NCBI RefSeq assembly: GCF_019797825.1
Contig: NZ_CP081855.1
Location: 1,736,001 to 1,800,000, forward strand
From: Limosilactobacillus panis
GTDB taxonomy: Bacteria; Bacillota; Bacilli; Lactobacillales; Lactobacillaceae
Direction of reading: 5' to 3'
Length of the DNA: 64,000 bases
How positions within the stretch are numbered: the first letter of the stretch is position 1; the number at the start of each line of letters is the position of its first letter. Of this stretch, positions 16,333 to 26,900 are shown in pieces. Both the position numbers and the translations under genes were made by a program. A model generated the notes under the pieces. That model searched no databases. It worked only from the letters and a program-made list of their open reading frames with translations, and was not told where the DNA came from.

Positions 16333-19300
16333 CTACAATTTAGAGAACAATTCTTCGTTACCTTGAACCTTAGCATGGTTAACAACAACACCATCATCTA
16401 GGTCAATGGAAACCTGAGCTAACGCTTGGTGTTGAAGTGCTTCATCATATTTAATAACCTCAGTTACCTTTTTATTTAGCTTAACTGTATCTTTACGATA
16501 CTGATTCTTCTCGCGTGCTGTCGAGGATTTCGTTTCCTGTTCATCATTAAATTTAATGGTGTTACTATATGCAGCTTGCAAGTCGTGTAAGTAGTTACGA
16601 ACCATTGCCAATTCGTCTTTATTATATCGATGTAAGTACATCAAGGCCTTAAACCCATCGTTACGACCGCTATTAAACTGCCAGTAAATAGGCCGCTTAT
16701 GATACGTTTTATCATGATCCTTATAAAAATCATTGAGGAAATAGTTACGAATAATCTGCTCATCACTTTCACCTCGTTCAGACTTTTTAGGATCAAGTGT
16801 TTTGGCAATAAAATGTAGATTATCGTTTAAGGACGAAGGGGCAAAGGTAATACGTAGAAATTCCTTCAAGCGGTTAATGATGTCTCGTTCATCCCCAAAG
16901 TAATCACGATCCGTTAGCAAGATTAGGTTATCCTGGTTAGGCTTAAAGCTAGTGTATGCCGATCCATTCCAGTCACCACCTGCATACACTAATCCTAGTT
17001 TATCTAAAGAGTAACGTCCGAATATACATCCGACAAAATAAGATAATAATGAATTAACTGCGAAAATAGCAGTCTCATGAGATTCAGGTAATTTAATAGA
17101 AATTGGAGATTCTATACTATCCTCAGTTCGGTCTAATCCATACAAGCGATTAAAAATATCATTAAGATTCTGTTCTATGTTCTTCATGGAAGAGTACCTA
17201 GACTGAAGATCTCTTAGCCAAGTATTTAACGATTGTTCTATATTTGAACCTTCATACTGAATTACAGAAGGCATTCTATAATCCCAAGATTCCTCCTGTT
17301 GATCCCAGTCATGTTTACTTAAGCTGATAGCATGATCTACCTGCTGAATTACCACGTTTTCAGTAGTCTTATCCATATTAAGTACCGGGATTCGTTCAAT
17401 GTCACCAATTTGGTAATTAATAGTTGGGTTTAATAAACCCACTAATTGTTTCATAATGGATGAATTTCCTAATCCTAATATAAGCTTTAACGTATTAGGG
17501 TTGTCGCTAAATGCAGACATACCAGCAACATCATGTATACTACCGAATTTTCTAAAACGCATACTAAAATTACCACTGGTAATTAATGGCCAAGTAATTG
17601 CATTTTTGAAATAGTACTCGGTATTTTGTGGTCTGGACCGTACCTTTCCCCTTGAATCGGTAAAGTGCTTGATCTCATAGCCATCATTTTCCCAATTTAC
17701 CACATAGTCATAGTTTCCATACCATTTACGGTAAGAGCCGCCCTTATTATATGGGAACCACTTTTTACCAGATTGCTTCGCTTCATTAGTATTATGAGCA
17801 TCAAAGTAGATATTATTAAAATCAACTTCATACCAATAGCGCAAGAATCGCTTATTATTACCTGTTTGAAGGCCTACTTTAGCATCAACAAGTTGTCCTA
17901 ATGGTTTACCCTTTTCAAAGTCATTAATTAATGCTTGAGGAGCCCAATAAGCTATGGGAGAACCAGGGATTTTATTAAAGTTGTCCTGATCAGTATGGTA
18001 TAGATAATCACTGTTAGGATTATCAATAGCTTTAATAACTTTGTCTCTTTGTGCATCCATTCCTCCTTTAAAATTGGACAAACGAATGTAGGTGCCGATA
18101 GTATCTTCATGTGTTTTCTTTAGAACAAAGCTATCAATTGGAACTGTAGCTTCTTCATACGCGGAATACTCCATTTGGATCAAGCTATCTATCTTAACAT
18201 GATTGATAATTATCCTTCTAAGGGGCTCATATGTCTTAATAAACATCCATACAAACGGTGTCATAAAGCCAGCATACCCATTATTAGATAATAATTCTTG
18301 ATTATGGTATACGAATACTGCAAATAGATCCTTAGAATAATCATGATAATGATTATTTAGATACTTCTTAAGTGTTTTATCAAATTTGTTTAGATATGGT
18401 GGATTCGTTACTACTACTTCATACTTAGAAGTCAGTAACTTCATCAAATTAAGCGCTTGTAAGGCATTATCCTTGGCCCTATTAATACCATCAATATCCA
18501 AGTCTTCAACCGGCTCAATTGAGTTTACTGTTGCCATTAATTTATCCCAATCATGATGACTGTTAATCTGCATAATTGCCCCATATTCAGTTGCATTAGA
18601 AAAATCCGCCATAGTTTCTTTTAATTCGTCAGCAATCTGTTGTGGCAACCTATCATAAAATGCACTCGGCAATACTAAATCCTTAAAGAGGTATAGATTG
18701 AGATGAATATCTCTCTTAAATATTCGTCGGTCATACTGCCGGGCTTTCATCATTACAGCAAAATAGGCCAGCTGGTAAGCTCGCTTGTCAATTTCAAAGC
18801 CATACAGATTATTCTCAAGAATAAGAAGGACCGCCTCACGAGAGGAGTATCCCTCCTCTTGATACATCTTCATAAACACGTCAAAGGCATATATTAAAAC
18901 ATGGCCTGAACCCATGGCATTATCCAGAAACTTGTATTCAATAAGCTGCTTGCCATTCTGCACCAATTCCATTTTTGCGGGCAATAAGTATTTAAGATCA
19001 TCTTTAATACTACTTTGGGGATGACGTTCTAAATAGTATTTACCAAGGGAATTATCAACCATGTATTTGACTACCCAGTCTGTTGTAAATAACTGAGTAG
19101 CTGCAGGAATATCGGCTTTTTTTACTGCTTTTTTCCCTGTAATATTAACGACCTGATCATGCAATTCAGAAATATAGTATTGGTATAACCAGCCAATAAT
19201 GGACACCTGGCCAGACTTTGATACATCAAAGTCTTCTTCTGGAATCTCATCAATCAGCTGTTTAATAACTCCATTACTGTAATTAGGTACAAACAAAAGC

Positions 19301-19878
19301 TTCATATAATCAGAAGTCTTTTCAAACAATCCTGGTAGTAGATTTGATAATTCATCTGTTTGTTTGATGAATAACATGCCAAATATTTTATCCAATTGTG
19401 CAGGCTTACGACTTGTCAAAGCATCCGTTATTTGGACCCGTTCTTCATCGCTATATCCGCCCAGGTCATCCTCAATTTCCAAAGCATGGTTTAACATATC
19501 AGGTTCAACTCGGCCCTCTTCACTTGAAAGAACCCGTGTCCTACTAGGTAGGTAATCATTTACCTCCATAAAACGGATGGCAATAATCCGGTTAAACCAG
19601 GTATAAGCAACTTCATCGATAAACTGACTCAGTTTTTTATTCCATTCTTGATTGGTATCCTGATTAAGTCGACTAACTATTTGCTTACGCCAGTCAATCG
19701 CCTTCCCCTTTAATGGGAAGTGTTCATTAGTATAGTACTTAACAGCTGCGGTGGAAATTGGTAGCTCATCGGCTATTCCTGTTTTATCAATCCCAAAGTT
19801 TGCCAATCGTTGCCGAACACTATCTATTAATTCTTTACGTGCATTAACGGCAAAATTCTTTATCTTTTCCTTATCCAT
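16333..19878 (-). CDS. pglX: BREX adenine-specific DNA methyltransferase PglX
   Basis: This 1181-aa protein has the SAM-binding motif I variant NAMGSGHVL near residue 320 and the N6-adenine catalytic motif NPPY in VVTNPPYLN near residue 491. The remainder is the target-recognition and BREX-specific C-terminal region. PglX marks host DNA at a non-palindromic site so that the system can tell it from phage DNA. Length matches type 1 PglX (about 1200 aa). It starts 8 bp after brxC, so it is in the same operon. A terminator follows. Confidence 0.95.
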   Translation of the reverse strand: MDKEKIKNFAVNARKELIDSVRQRLANFGIDKTGIADELPISTAAVKYYTNEHFPLKGKAIDWRKQIVSRLNQDTNQEWNKKLSQFIDEVAYTWFNRIIAIRFMEVNDYLPSRTRVLSSEEGRVEPDMLNHALEIEDDLGGYSDEERVQITDALTSRKPAQLDKIFGMLFIKQTDELSNLLPGLFEKTSDYMKLLFVPNYSNGVIKQLIDEIPEEDFDVSKSGQVSIIGWLYQYYISELHDQVVNITGKKAVKKADIPAATQLFTTDWVVKYMVDNSLGKYYLERHPQSSIKDDLKYLLPAKMELVQNGKQLIEYKFLDNAMGSGHVLIYAFDVFMKMYQEEGYSSREAVLLILENNLYGFEIDKRAYQLAYFAVMMKARQYDRRIFKRDIHLNLYLFKDLVLPSAFYDRLPQQIADELKETMADFSNATEYGAIMQINSHHDWDKLMATVNSIEPVEDLDIDGINRAKDNALQALNLMKLLTSKYEVVVTNPPYLNKFDKTLKKYLNNHYHDYSKDLFAVFVYHNQELLSNNGYAGFMTPFVWMFIKTYEPLRRIIINHVKIDSLIQMEYSAYEEATVPIDSFVLKKTHEDTIGTYIRLSNFKGGMDAQRDKVIKAIDNPNSDYLYHTDQDNFNKIPGSPIAYWAPQALINDFEKGKPLGQLVDAKVGLQTGNNKRFLRYWYEVDFNNIYFDAHNTNEAKQSGKKWFPYNKGGSYRKWYGNYDYVVNWENDGYEIKHFTDSRGKVRSRPQNTEYYFKNAITWPLITSGNFSMRFRKFGSIHDVAGMSAFSDNPNTLKLILGLGNSSIMKQLVGLLNPTINYQIGDIERIPVLNMDKTTENVVIQQVDHAISLSKHDWDQQEESWDYRMPSVIQYEGSNIEQSLNTWLRDLQSRYSSMKNIEQNLNDIFNRLYGLDRTEDSIESPISIKLPESHETAIFAVNSLLSYFVGCIFGRYSLDKLGLVYAGGDWNGSAYTSFKPNQDNLILLTDRDYFGDERDIINRLKEFLRITFAPSSLNDNLHFIAKTLDPKKSERGESDEQIIRNYFLNDFYKDHDKTYHKRPIYWQFNSGRNDGFKALMYLHRYNKDELAMVRNYLHDLQAAYSNTIKFNDEQETKSSTAREKNQYRKDTVKLNKKVTEVIKYDEALQHQALAQVSIDLDDGVVVNHAKVQGNEELFSKL

Positions 19879-19886
19879 TTTTTACC

Positions 19887-22800
19887 CTACTTAAAATCAA
19901 CATTCACAATATCGTTTAAATCTATTTCACGTTGTAAGGACTGCTTTAACTGGTTAATATAGCTATCCAAATCACTATCACTAGTAATTCGCCATGCTTG
20001 TCCTTCAAGATCACTAATCTTAATTGTCTTTACCCGTTTAGTATGAACTACTTCATGGGGGATGCTTTTAACCGGATGAGGCCGCTCATTAGAATCATAT
20101 TCCGTTGCTTGTTCTGCCAATTCTTGCTTACGGCGTAAATCTCGAGCAATTTGTTGACTAGTTTCGTCAATTTTCCGTTGTAATTGGTCCGTATCTCGTC
20201 TCAGCAACTGGATTTGATCATTTAATTCGGTGTACTTGCCATCATTACTCTTTTGCTCAGCAATTTGGTTATCTCTTGTAATTCTATCCTGAATCCGCTG
20301 CTGAAGTTTGTTAGCAGTTTGCTCTGGAAAATTAGCGTCTGCTAAACGTTGTTTCAGCAATTGCGAGTAATTTTCACTCTTGTCCTGGTATTGACGATAC
20401 AACTCATCAACTAAATCATTAAATTGGGTAGCAAAATCCTGATTCAAGGCTTCTAGTTGAGGAATGACCCGACTAATATTTTGCTTCTTAAGGCTTTCCT
20501 TAATGGTTTGTGCAGTTTTATGAACAGCATTATCAGAATCAATAAATCCCTTTGCTAGGTTATATCTATCCATGTAGTCCAACGATCTCCGCCAAACCGA
20601 TTTCTGAGTATCAGAATGATAGAAATCAGAGATACCATTATCATCCATGTCTTCTAGCCAATCTTCTAACTCATCTAGGTGTTTATCAATCAAGCCATAT
20701 ATTCGTTCACTATTATTACCTGAATTGGCGATTGGTTTTAACAATTCTACCCCCTGATCAATCAAGGCTTTCCCTGGGCCCTGAGGGAAGGCATCAAAGC
20801 CATTTAGTTCATTGATTTTTTCTTTAGTAGTGGTAACAATTTTAGCTGCCAACTGCTCAGTCGAATCATTATCAGCAAGAATGCTGCGCTTGTGTAAAAT
20901 ATCCTTCACAAAATCACGTGCAGCTTTCCTCTGTTTTCCTGGAACTTCCCGGACAATTTGCAAGGTTAGCTTTCTTACTTGCTGTTTTTTCGTTAAGTAG
21001 CCAGTAATTAATTGAGCATTATTAGCCGCATCGCTAATAGAAATCGGAGCATTATTAAATGCTAATTTAACCTTGCCGTCTTTAAATGCCTTCGCTACCA
21101 ACCAAGCAATATCTTCGTCATTATATCCAAACGGAATTTCATTAAAGTGATCACGGATGTTTTCCATCGACAGTGCTTGCATTCCCTGATTAGTTTTCAT
21201 CATCAGGTAATCAATCACTGCCTGAACCGCTTGTTGATTGTCATCAATTATCGTATTTGCCTCTTCACCGGTACCTTTTAACAGGTGAAGTACGTCTTTT
21301 TCATCCTTAATCGCGGTCAGATAACTCAAGTTGCGGTAACTAGAATCAATGACTTCTTGATAAGCATTACTTAACCGGCTTGTAATATCGGTATTATCAT
21401 CCAGAATGTCATTCATGACGTAGATAGTAGAGTTATTTAAATCATTTAAGAGGGCTCTATCGGCAGCTTTTTCCAGCTTCTTTCGCTCATCCATTTTGCC
21501 TAAACGGATAGCACCTTCTTGATTATCAAAGTTTCCAGCAGACTTTTGAATGTATTGTTCAATCTGCCCGGCACGGCGAAAATTAGAGATGTAGCTGTTG
21601 TTGTCTGGTAGGACAAGCACAACAGTACTGCCACTTTGGGCAGTCATGCGATATTGCTCTTCGCCAGCTGGGTTTAACGGCGTAACGATCCGTAAACTTT
21701 GATTGTTATTAGATCTCCCGTATGCCGATCCATCAATATAAATATTAAAGTTAAATACATATTGGTTACCCATATGCTTTGGCACATAACGATCACTCAG
21801 GTACTTGTCACCAATTAGATATCCACCAATCTTATTAATGATGTAGGTATCATCAACTTCGTAACTATTAATTGCTTCGTTGACATCCTGTTCTTTATCA
21901 GTTAAAAATTCATATGTTTCGACATTCAACTGAACGTATTTTTGAGAAATCAAAAGTTCTAATGCCTTTTTTACCTTAGACGTTAGGTCTTCACGATCAG
22001 TAAAAATTCCATCAATCAATAACGTGGTAATATTTTCTAATGTTGCGGGGAAATTATCAAGATATTTAACCATGAACAGAACTTCAAGAACTTGCATAGC
22101 TAAAGTATCATGATTACCATTTGGGCAAACGGCATCGTTACCCTCAGCATTGGTAAATACTACTTGATGATCATGACTTAAGAATTCATACATTCCCCTA
22201 AAAAAAGCAGAAAAGGGCACTAAGCGACCAACTTTATCATCTTCATAGGTAACTGTTGCTGCCTGAAAAGTAGCAAGCAACGAACGCTCGCCATCTGACA
22301 TATGCTTACCTTCTGCCCCATGTTTTCTAACTGCTCCTAATACATCCTTAAGAAGGTCAAACTGATAGGGGATAAACGGATAATTTGTAATAAAGTCATT
22401 ATCGTCTGCATATTTCTTACGACTGACCTGATCGCTAAAATTAATCTTGTTATTAATGTTGTAATGATTTTCTTCAAAAATAGCTGCTAACTGATCACTT
22501 GCCATTGGCTTCTTAGCCAATAATCGTTTCTGAATAACTTCATTGGCATTAGCGGATGACATGTTAATCATTGTGTTAAAACGTCCCTGAATCTTTGAAA
22601 GGTCTTCACGCTTTTGATTAGTAAAGTTAGCAGTAACCTCATCAATTTGTTGCTGGGAAGTTACTACAACCCATGCTTGGCCAGCACATTGTGTTTGAAG
22701 TTGTTCAACAATGGTTTGTAGGTTTAACATCCGGTCCCCATTATCGCCGATGAACTGTCCTACTTCATCGGCCAAAAAGATAATATGATGATTATTGCCC

Positions 22801-23552
22801 TTCTTATCAAGGTACTTCTTAACCATTCCCGCAAACTCTTCAGGATTAATCGTGAAGTTTCCCATATTAGATAAATAATCGGCAGCATTACCTTCAGTCA
22901 TCGATCCGGATTGCACTAAGGCTTCTTTAACACTATTTTTGATAAAACTAAAACTATTACGAACATCAACCCAGTGACTGCCAGAAGCTTTGTAAAAAGC
23001 GTCCTTAAACGCCTGATACTGACCATGATCATCTAGCCAACGTTCTAGATTAGCCACAGACGGATTAGAATCATATCCCAGTTTTTCATTAAAGACTCGA
23101 AGAAAAACAGTGAGAATAGCCGACTTATCTGCCGCTGCATTAGCATCCGCTTTAGCATCAATGTTAAATAAGACAACATCGGTCGGAACTTGCTCTGATT
23201 GTTCAATTAGCTGGATAGTGTCCGGATCCTTAATTTTGCTATCATCCCTGAAATAATCAATTGGCCGCTTCCCAGCCACCATAGAATTGTCTAGTAGGTA
23301 AGACAAGATCTTAAGGAAATGAGATTTACCGGATCCAAAGAAACCGCTAATCCAAACACCAGTTGCATCAGTTGGCCGATTAATACTATTAACATAAGCT
23401 GAAAAGAATCTTTTAAAGTGAGACTGAAGTTCATCAGTTACCACGTATTCTTCGAGCTCTTGTTTTTTTATGGTTTCAGCTTCTTGGCCAATCTTAATGA
23501 CCCCACGAATATTTCGATTAATGTCTTTTGCAAAAATATCTTTAATAATCAT
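19887..23552 (-). CDS. brxC: BREX ATPase BrxC
   Basis: This 1221-aa P-loop protein has Walker A GFFGSGKSHFL near residue 72 and Walker B IIFLADEVGQFIG near residue 260, and a Gln/Arg/Glu-rich coiled coil near residues 1090-1160. BrxC/PglY is the large ATPase needed for BREX methylation and defence. It lies 24 bp after brxB and 8 bp before pglX. Length is typical of the type 1 protein. Confidence 0.95.
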   Translation of the reverse strand: MIIKDIFAKDINRNIRGVIKIGQEAETIKKQELEEYVVTDELQSHFKRFFSAYVNSINRPTDATGVWISGFFGSGKSHFLKILSYLLDNSMVAGKRPIDYFRDDSKIKDPDTIQLIEQSEQVPTDVVLFNIDAKADANAAADKSAILTVFLRVFNEKLGYDSNPSVANLERWLDDHGQYQAFKDAFYKASGSHWVDVRNSFSFIKNSVKEALVQSGSMTEGNAADYLSNMGNFTINPEEFAGMVKKYLDKKGNNHHIIFLADEVGQFIGDNGDRMLNLQTIVEQLQTQCAGQAWVVVTSQQQIDEVTANFTNQKREDLSKIQGRFNTMINMSSANANEVIQKRLLAKKPMASDQLAAIFEENHYNINNKINFSDQVSRKKYADDNDFITNYPFIPYQFDLLKDVLGAVRKHGAEGKHMSDGERSLLATFQAATVTYEDDKVGRLVPFSAFFRGMYEFLSHDHQVVFTNAEGNDAVCPNGNHDTLAMQVLEVLFMVKYLDNFPATLENITTLLIDGIFTDREDLTSKVKKALELLISQKYVQLNVETYEFLTDKEQDVNEAINSYEVDDTYIINKIGGYLIGDKYLSDRYVPKHMGNQYVFNFNIYIDGSAYGRSNNNQSLRIVTPLNPAGEEQYRMTAQSGSTVVLVLPDNNSYISNFRRAGQIEQYIQKSAGNFDNQEGAIRLGKMDERKKLEKAADRALLNDLNNSTIYVMNDILDDNTDITSRLSNAYQEVIDSSYRNLSYLTAIKDEKDVLHLLKGTGEEANTIIDDNQQAVQAVIDYLMMKTNQGMQALSMENIRDHFNEIPFGYNDEDIAWLVAKAFKDGKVKLAFNNAPISISDAANNAQLITGYLTKKQQVRKLTLQIVREVPGKQRKAARDFVKDILHKRSILADNDSTEQLAAKIVTTTKEKINELNGFDAFPQGPGKALIDQGVELLKPIANSGNNSERIYGLIDKHLDELEDWLEDMDDNGISDFYHSDTQKSVWRRSLDYMDRYNLAKGFIDSDNAVHKTAQTIKESLKKQNISRVIPQLEALNQDFATQFNDLVDELYRQYQDKSENYSQLLKQRLADANFPEQTANKLQQRIQDRITRDNQIAEQKSNDGKYTELNDQIQLLRRDTDQLQRKIDETSQQIARDLRRKQELAEQATEYDSNERPHPVKSIPHEVVHTKRVKTIKISDLEGQAWRITSDSDLDSYINQLKQSLQREIDLNDIVNVDFK

Positions 23553-23576
23553 TGTTTTCTCCTAAATTATTAATTA

Positions 23577-24167
23577 CTAAATTGAAAATGCACGATAATA
23601 ATTTTGGTCGTTAGCTTCACCAAAAATTTGTAAATTTTGTTCATTATACTTACCGGGATAAAACATCACAACTGGATTTTTATCCAACACTTGATGCATT
23701 GTATTTAACACTTTGTGCGCTCTAATCAGCGGGTAAACCTTCCCAACACCAGTTATGAAAATCACACAATGCTGATCATCAATGTGATCCTGGACATACC
23801 TAACAACATCATTATGGTTTTCATCCATTCGCATCAAGTTATTAATTTGCTGAGCTACTTGATCGATTCCGCTTTGCTTTTCCATTTTAGCTAAAATCCG
23901 AAATGGGTCATCATCTGCTATCCCTTTTAATTTGTGAATGCTATCCAGCATAATGTCATACAAATCAAATACTTTTAGGTTAATTTTCATTGCTGTTTCA
24001 GACTTAGTAAGGTCATCTAAATTTGCACGCACTTTAGGTGTATCTGCAACATTGTACGGGTAAATATAGTACCCAACTTCATTTGACAACCCTTGATTAC
24101 GTTGAAAATCAGGTTCTTGAATTTTCTGAATCAATTTTTCAAAATGTAATTGCTCATCTTCACCCAT
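23577..24167 (-). CDS. brxB: BREX protein BrxB (DUF1788)
   Basis: This 196-aa protein matches BrxB in size, order and sequence character (GYYIYPYN, VIFITGVGKVYPLIRAH, MFYPGKYN). BrxB is required for BREX but its biochemical role is not settled. The start ATG overlaps the brxA stop codon (TGATG), so translation should be coupled. Confidence 0.92.
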   Translation of the reverse strand: MGEDEQLHFEKLIQKIQEPDFQRNQGLSNEVGYYIYPYNVADTPKVRANLDDLTKSETAMKINLKVFDLYDIMLDSIHKLKGIADDDPFRILAKMEKQSGIDQVAQQINNLMRMDENHNDVVRYVQDHIDDQHCVIFITGVGKVYPLIRAHKVLNTMHQVLDKNPVVMFYPGKYNEQNLQIFGEANDQNYYRAFSI

Positions 24168-24766
24168 CAGCCTTGCCCTCCTAATGCGGTTAACTCCTTA
24201 TTTAAGTGGTCTTGCTTCATTAATTTAGCTAGGTGAAGATCAATAAATGGTTGAAGGACAATATCAATATTCTTTTCACGTTTTAGCAATCCTGCATCAC
24301 GTAAAATAGTTTTTAAGCTACCTCGAACCCTTTTGGATGTTTCATTTGTCCACTTAGCAATTTGTTCACTTTCCATTTGTTTTCTAGTTATGAACTCAAT
24401 CATTTCACGTTCTTCCAGGACCTTGTCTCCAAGAATAATCTCATTGCGGTAAACCTCATAAACAAACTCATTTAGTAATCGATTAGTTAACATCATCGAT
24501 AACAAAGCTACTAGTTTTTGATTGTTGACATCCAAAAATTCAAACTGATTAATTATATTTTCAGGTAGAGCCTTTAAGCGTTTAGTTAAATTTCGTGATG
24601 CTCGTTTAGCACGATTACGTGATGGCATTTCAAAGACATTGTTATTATCGCTAGCCTGTTTAATATCATCAAGTGTGTTACCTTCTTGATACATAGAAAC
24701 ACCTAATTTAAATTCACTGAACCACAACGCATATGAGGTTATTCCTGCATTGTAATTTTGTGTCAT
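24167..24766 (-). CDS. brxA: BREX protein BrxA (DUF1819)
   Basis: This protein of about 199 aa begins MTQNYNAGITSYALWF and matches the BrxA family, a helical DNA-binding protein. GAGGAG at 24773-24778 favours ATG 24766 over the upstream ATG of the frame. It is the first gene of the BREX operon. A weak inverted repeat, CTCAGG (24804-24809) with CCTGAG (24840-24845), lies in its leader and might be an operator. Confidence 0.92.
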   Translation of the reverse strand: MTQNYNAGITSYALWFSEFKLGVSMYQEGNTLDDIKQASDNNNVFEMPSRNRAKRASRNLTKRLKALPENIINQFEFLDVNNQKLVALLSMMLTNRLLNEFVYEVYRNEIILGDKVLEEREMIEFITRKQMESEQIAKWTNETSKRVRGSLKTILRDAGLLKREKNIDIVLQPFIDLHLAKLMKQDHLNKELTALGGQG

Positions 24767-25599
24767 ATTATTTCTCCTCAATTATTATTTAAATTAAAAA
24801 GTCCTCAGGCACCTTACACGATTATCACGCGTATCTATACCTGAGAACTAATACGTTAATCAAACTAATTGTTTTGTTAAAGCACTAAAGTACTTATGAC
24901 CAGAATACAATACGCTCCTTACACCATATTGAACCTATAAAGTAGGTACAAAAATAGCTTTACTCTGACAAGAATCATACTTTATTATACCCTAAAATAC
25001 CATTTATTAATATAATCTGAATAAAGGAAATATAGGGTCACCAAAACACTTTTAGTTTGAATAATTCCTGTCTACAAGTTTATAAAGCAATTGACTCATC
25101 AAATAGTAATAAACCACTTAAAACTAAACTTATAGAAGTAGGGATAGCAATGAAATTCAAACCATATATTGATTGATCCCAATAGTGCCAATATTAAGAA
25201 TAAAGCCGATGCAAACTAAGATATCTTTTTAACTCGTTGAAAACCCAAAAATTTAGTAACGTAGTCTTAGCTATGACTACACTTGATCTTAAATCGATGA
25301 TTATATTCCTTATCAAATGTTATTGAACAATACAAGTGTATTATCAATACTACTAAACAGTAAGCTATGGTGACTATATTCACCCTCTGCACTTTCTCAG
25401 CTAGTATTTATCTATAAAAGCACAACGGCACAATATTTAAATTATTCTTAAATTCCATCATGGCAACGATACAGCACCCATTCTCTTAGTAACCTAACAC
25501 ACCTACCTAATTCTAATGTACCATTATTGTGTCAAATTTCTGTAATTGAATGGAATTTATTGAAAAAGAGCATATGATAGAAGCTCAAACACTTTGGAA
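24767..25599. other. Long AT-rich intergenic region upstream of BREX
   Basis: About 830 bp with no credible ORF on either strand. The BREX promoter must lie near its left end. I see no tRNA, CRISPR repeat or recognisable protein remnant in the rest. It may be a deletion scar of cargo genes. Confidence 0.4.
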
Positions 25600-25812
25600 A
25601 CCCCATTTTACCAAAACATGGCTGGAACGAAAGAACATAACTCACACATACTAAAAGCAATTTGCCGAACGATTGAAACAGACTTTTCCTTATTGAAATA
25701 TTATAATGCCAAAAATAATCGTGCGCAAATTTTAACAGTCTTTCAATAACGGTTGGAAGTAGCGTTTCTGGCATCTAATATTGCTTAGAAAAATTTCACT
25801 AGCACCACGCGT
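25600..25812 (+). pseudogene. Decayed 3' end of an IS982-family transposase
   Basis: The segment is clearly related to the last 70 codons of the intact IS982 transposase next door (compare AATTTGCCGAACGATTGA and TAATCGTGCGC) but has substitutions, a TAA, and small deletions. It ends with the same terminal sequence CACTAGCACCACGCGT. It is an older copy of the same IS, cut at its 5' side. Confidence 0.85.
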
Positions 25813-25863
25813 TAAATATACTTAATTCTAAAAATAGAATTACATTATTACGATACTAATAAT

Positions 25864-26841
25864 ACGCGTGGTGCTAGTACTCATTAGTATGTTTGATTTT
25901 ACAAAAAAAGCCCAACATGGTTAGACTATTAAGTGATACAAAACTTAAATAGAAAAGAGCCTTAATCATGTTGAACCTTCTTAAGTCTAACCACTATTGC
26001 CATCATTTACAAGTTAATTTTGCTCAATTAAACCGTACCTGCCATCGCTGGTATAAGCTTTATGCACCTAAAAAGCTCGTTCAACGACCGAACATCAACC
26101 AAGTTAAAGTTGATGATAGTACCCTAATAGCCCTTCTGATTTGCCAAACTCAGTTAGGAATCGAATCGCAACGACGCTTTTGTATGATCTTGGTGAGCTC
26201 CATTTCTCGGTCACGTTTCAACCGTCGCACTCGCCAATTACTACCGTTACTCAGTTTAATTAGGCGAAAGCTAAACCAAGATGTTGATTTACATGGACAA
26301 TTCCTAATTATTGATAGCTTTCCAGTACCAGTTTGTCATCCAGTTCGCAATTATCGAGCCAAGATTTTTCGGGGAAGTACTGATATTGGCTATAACGCTA
26401 CGAAAAAACAGTATTACTATGGGTTTAAAGTCCACATGATTGTTAGTAGTGATGGTTACTTGCTCAACTACATCGTTACTAAAGCTTCTGTCCATGATAG
26501 TAAGGTCGCCGAAGAATTAATCTTAAACACTATGCCACTTGAGCACTTTTTATTAGCAGATGTTGGCTATGTTAGCCGTCAGCTTCATACCGACCTAGTT
26601 AGTGATGGCTATGAGCTTTGGACTCCATTTCGTCAAAACATGGCTGGCGCTAAGAAGCATAATTCACGAATCCTAAAAGCAATTCGCCGAACGATTGAGA
26701 CCGACTTTTCGTTATTAAAATACTATAATGCCGAAAATAATCGTGCGCGAAGTTTAGCAGGCTTTCAAGAACGGTTAGAAGTGGCAATTTTAGCATCTAA
26801 TATGGAGTATTGTCTAGAAAAGTTTCACTAGCACCACGCGT
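25864..26841 (+). mobile_element. IS982-family insertion sequence, intact copy 1 (978 bp)
   Basis: Ends are ACGCGTGGTGCTAGT and its inverse ACTAGCACCACGCGT. A 7-bp direct repeat TAATAAT (25857-25863 and 26842-26848) flanks the element, the expected target duplication. It carries one transposase gene. An identical-length copy in opposite orientation lies at 42500-43477. Confidence 0.92.
25968..26831 (+). CDS. IS982-family transposase, copy 1
   Basis: This 287-aa DDE transposase has the family motif IIDSFPVPVCHPVRNYRAKIF near residue 108 (first catalytic Asp), LLADVGYVS (second Asp) near residue 195, and the C-terminal RRTIETDFSLLKYY (Glu) near residue 243. Length is normal and the frame intact. 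The protein is identical to that of copy 2 at 42510-43373, which suggests recent transposition. Confidence 0.93.
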   Translation: MLNLLKSNHYCHHLQVNFAQLNRTCHRWYKLYAPKKLVQRPNINQVKVDDSTLIALLICQTQLGIESQRRFCMILVSSISRSRFNRRTRQLLPLLSLIRRKLNQDVDLHGQFLIIDSFPVPVCHPVRNYRAKIFRGSTDIGYNATKKQYYYGFKVHMIVSSDGYLLNYIVTKASVHDSKVAEELILNTMPLEHFLLADVGYVSRQLHTDLVSDGYELWTPFRQNMAGAKKHNSRILKAIRRTIETDFSLLKYYNAENNRARSLAGFQERLEVAILASNMEYCLEKFH

Positions 26842-26900
26842 TAATAATGATACAATTTAATTAAAGTCATATATAGAAGCAGATAAAGGAAGTGGTGCTG

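Noticed and set aside
25532..25774. 80-aa minus-strand ORF
   Set aside because: It is antisense to the decayed IS982 transposase.
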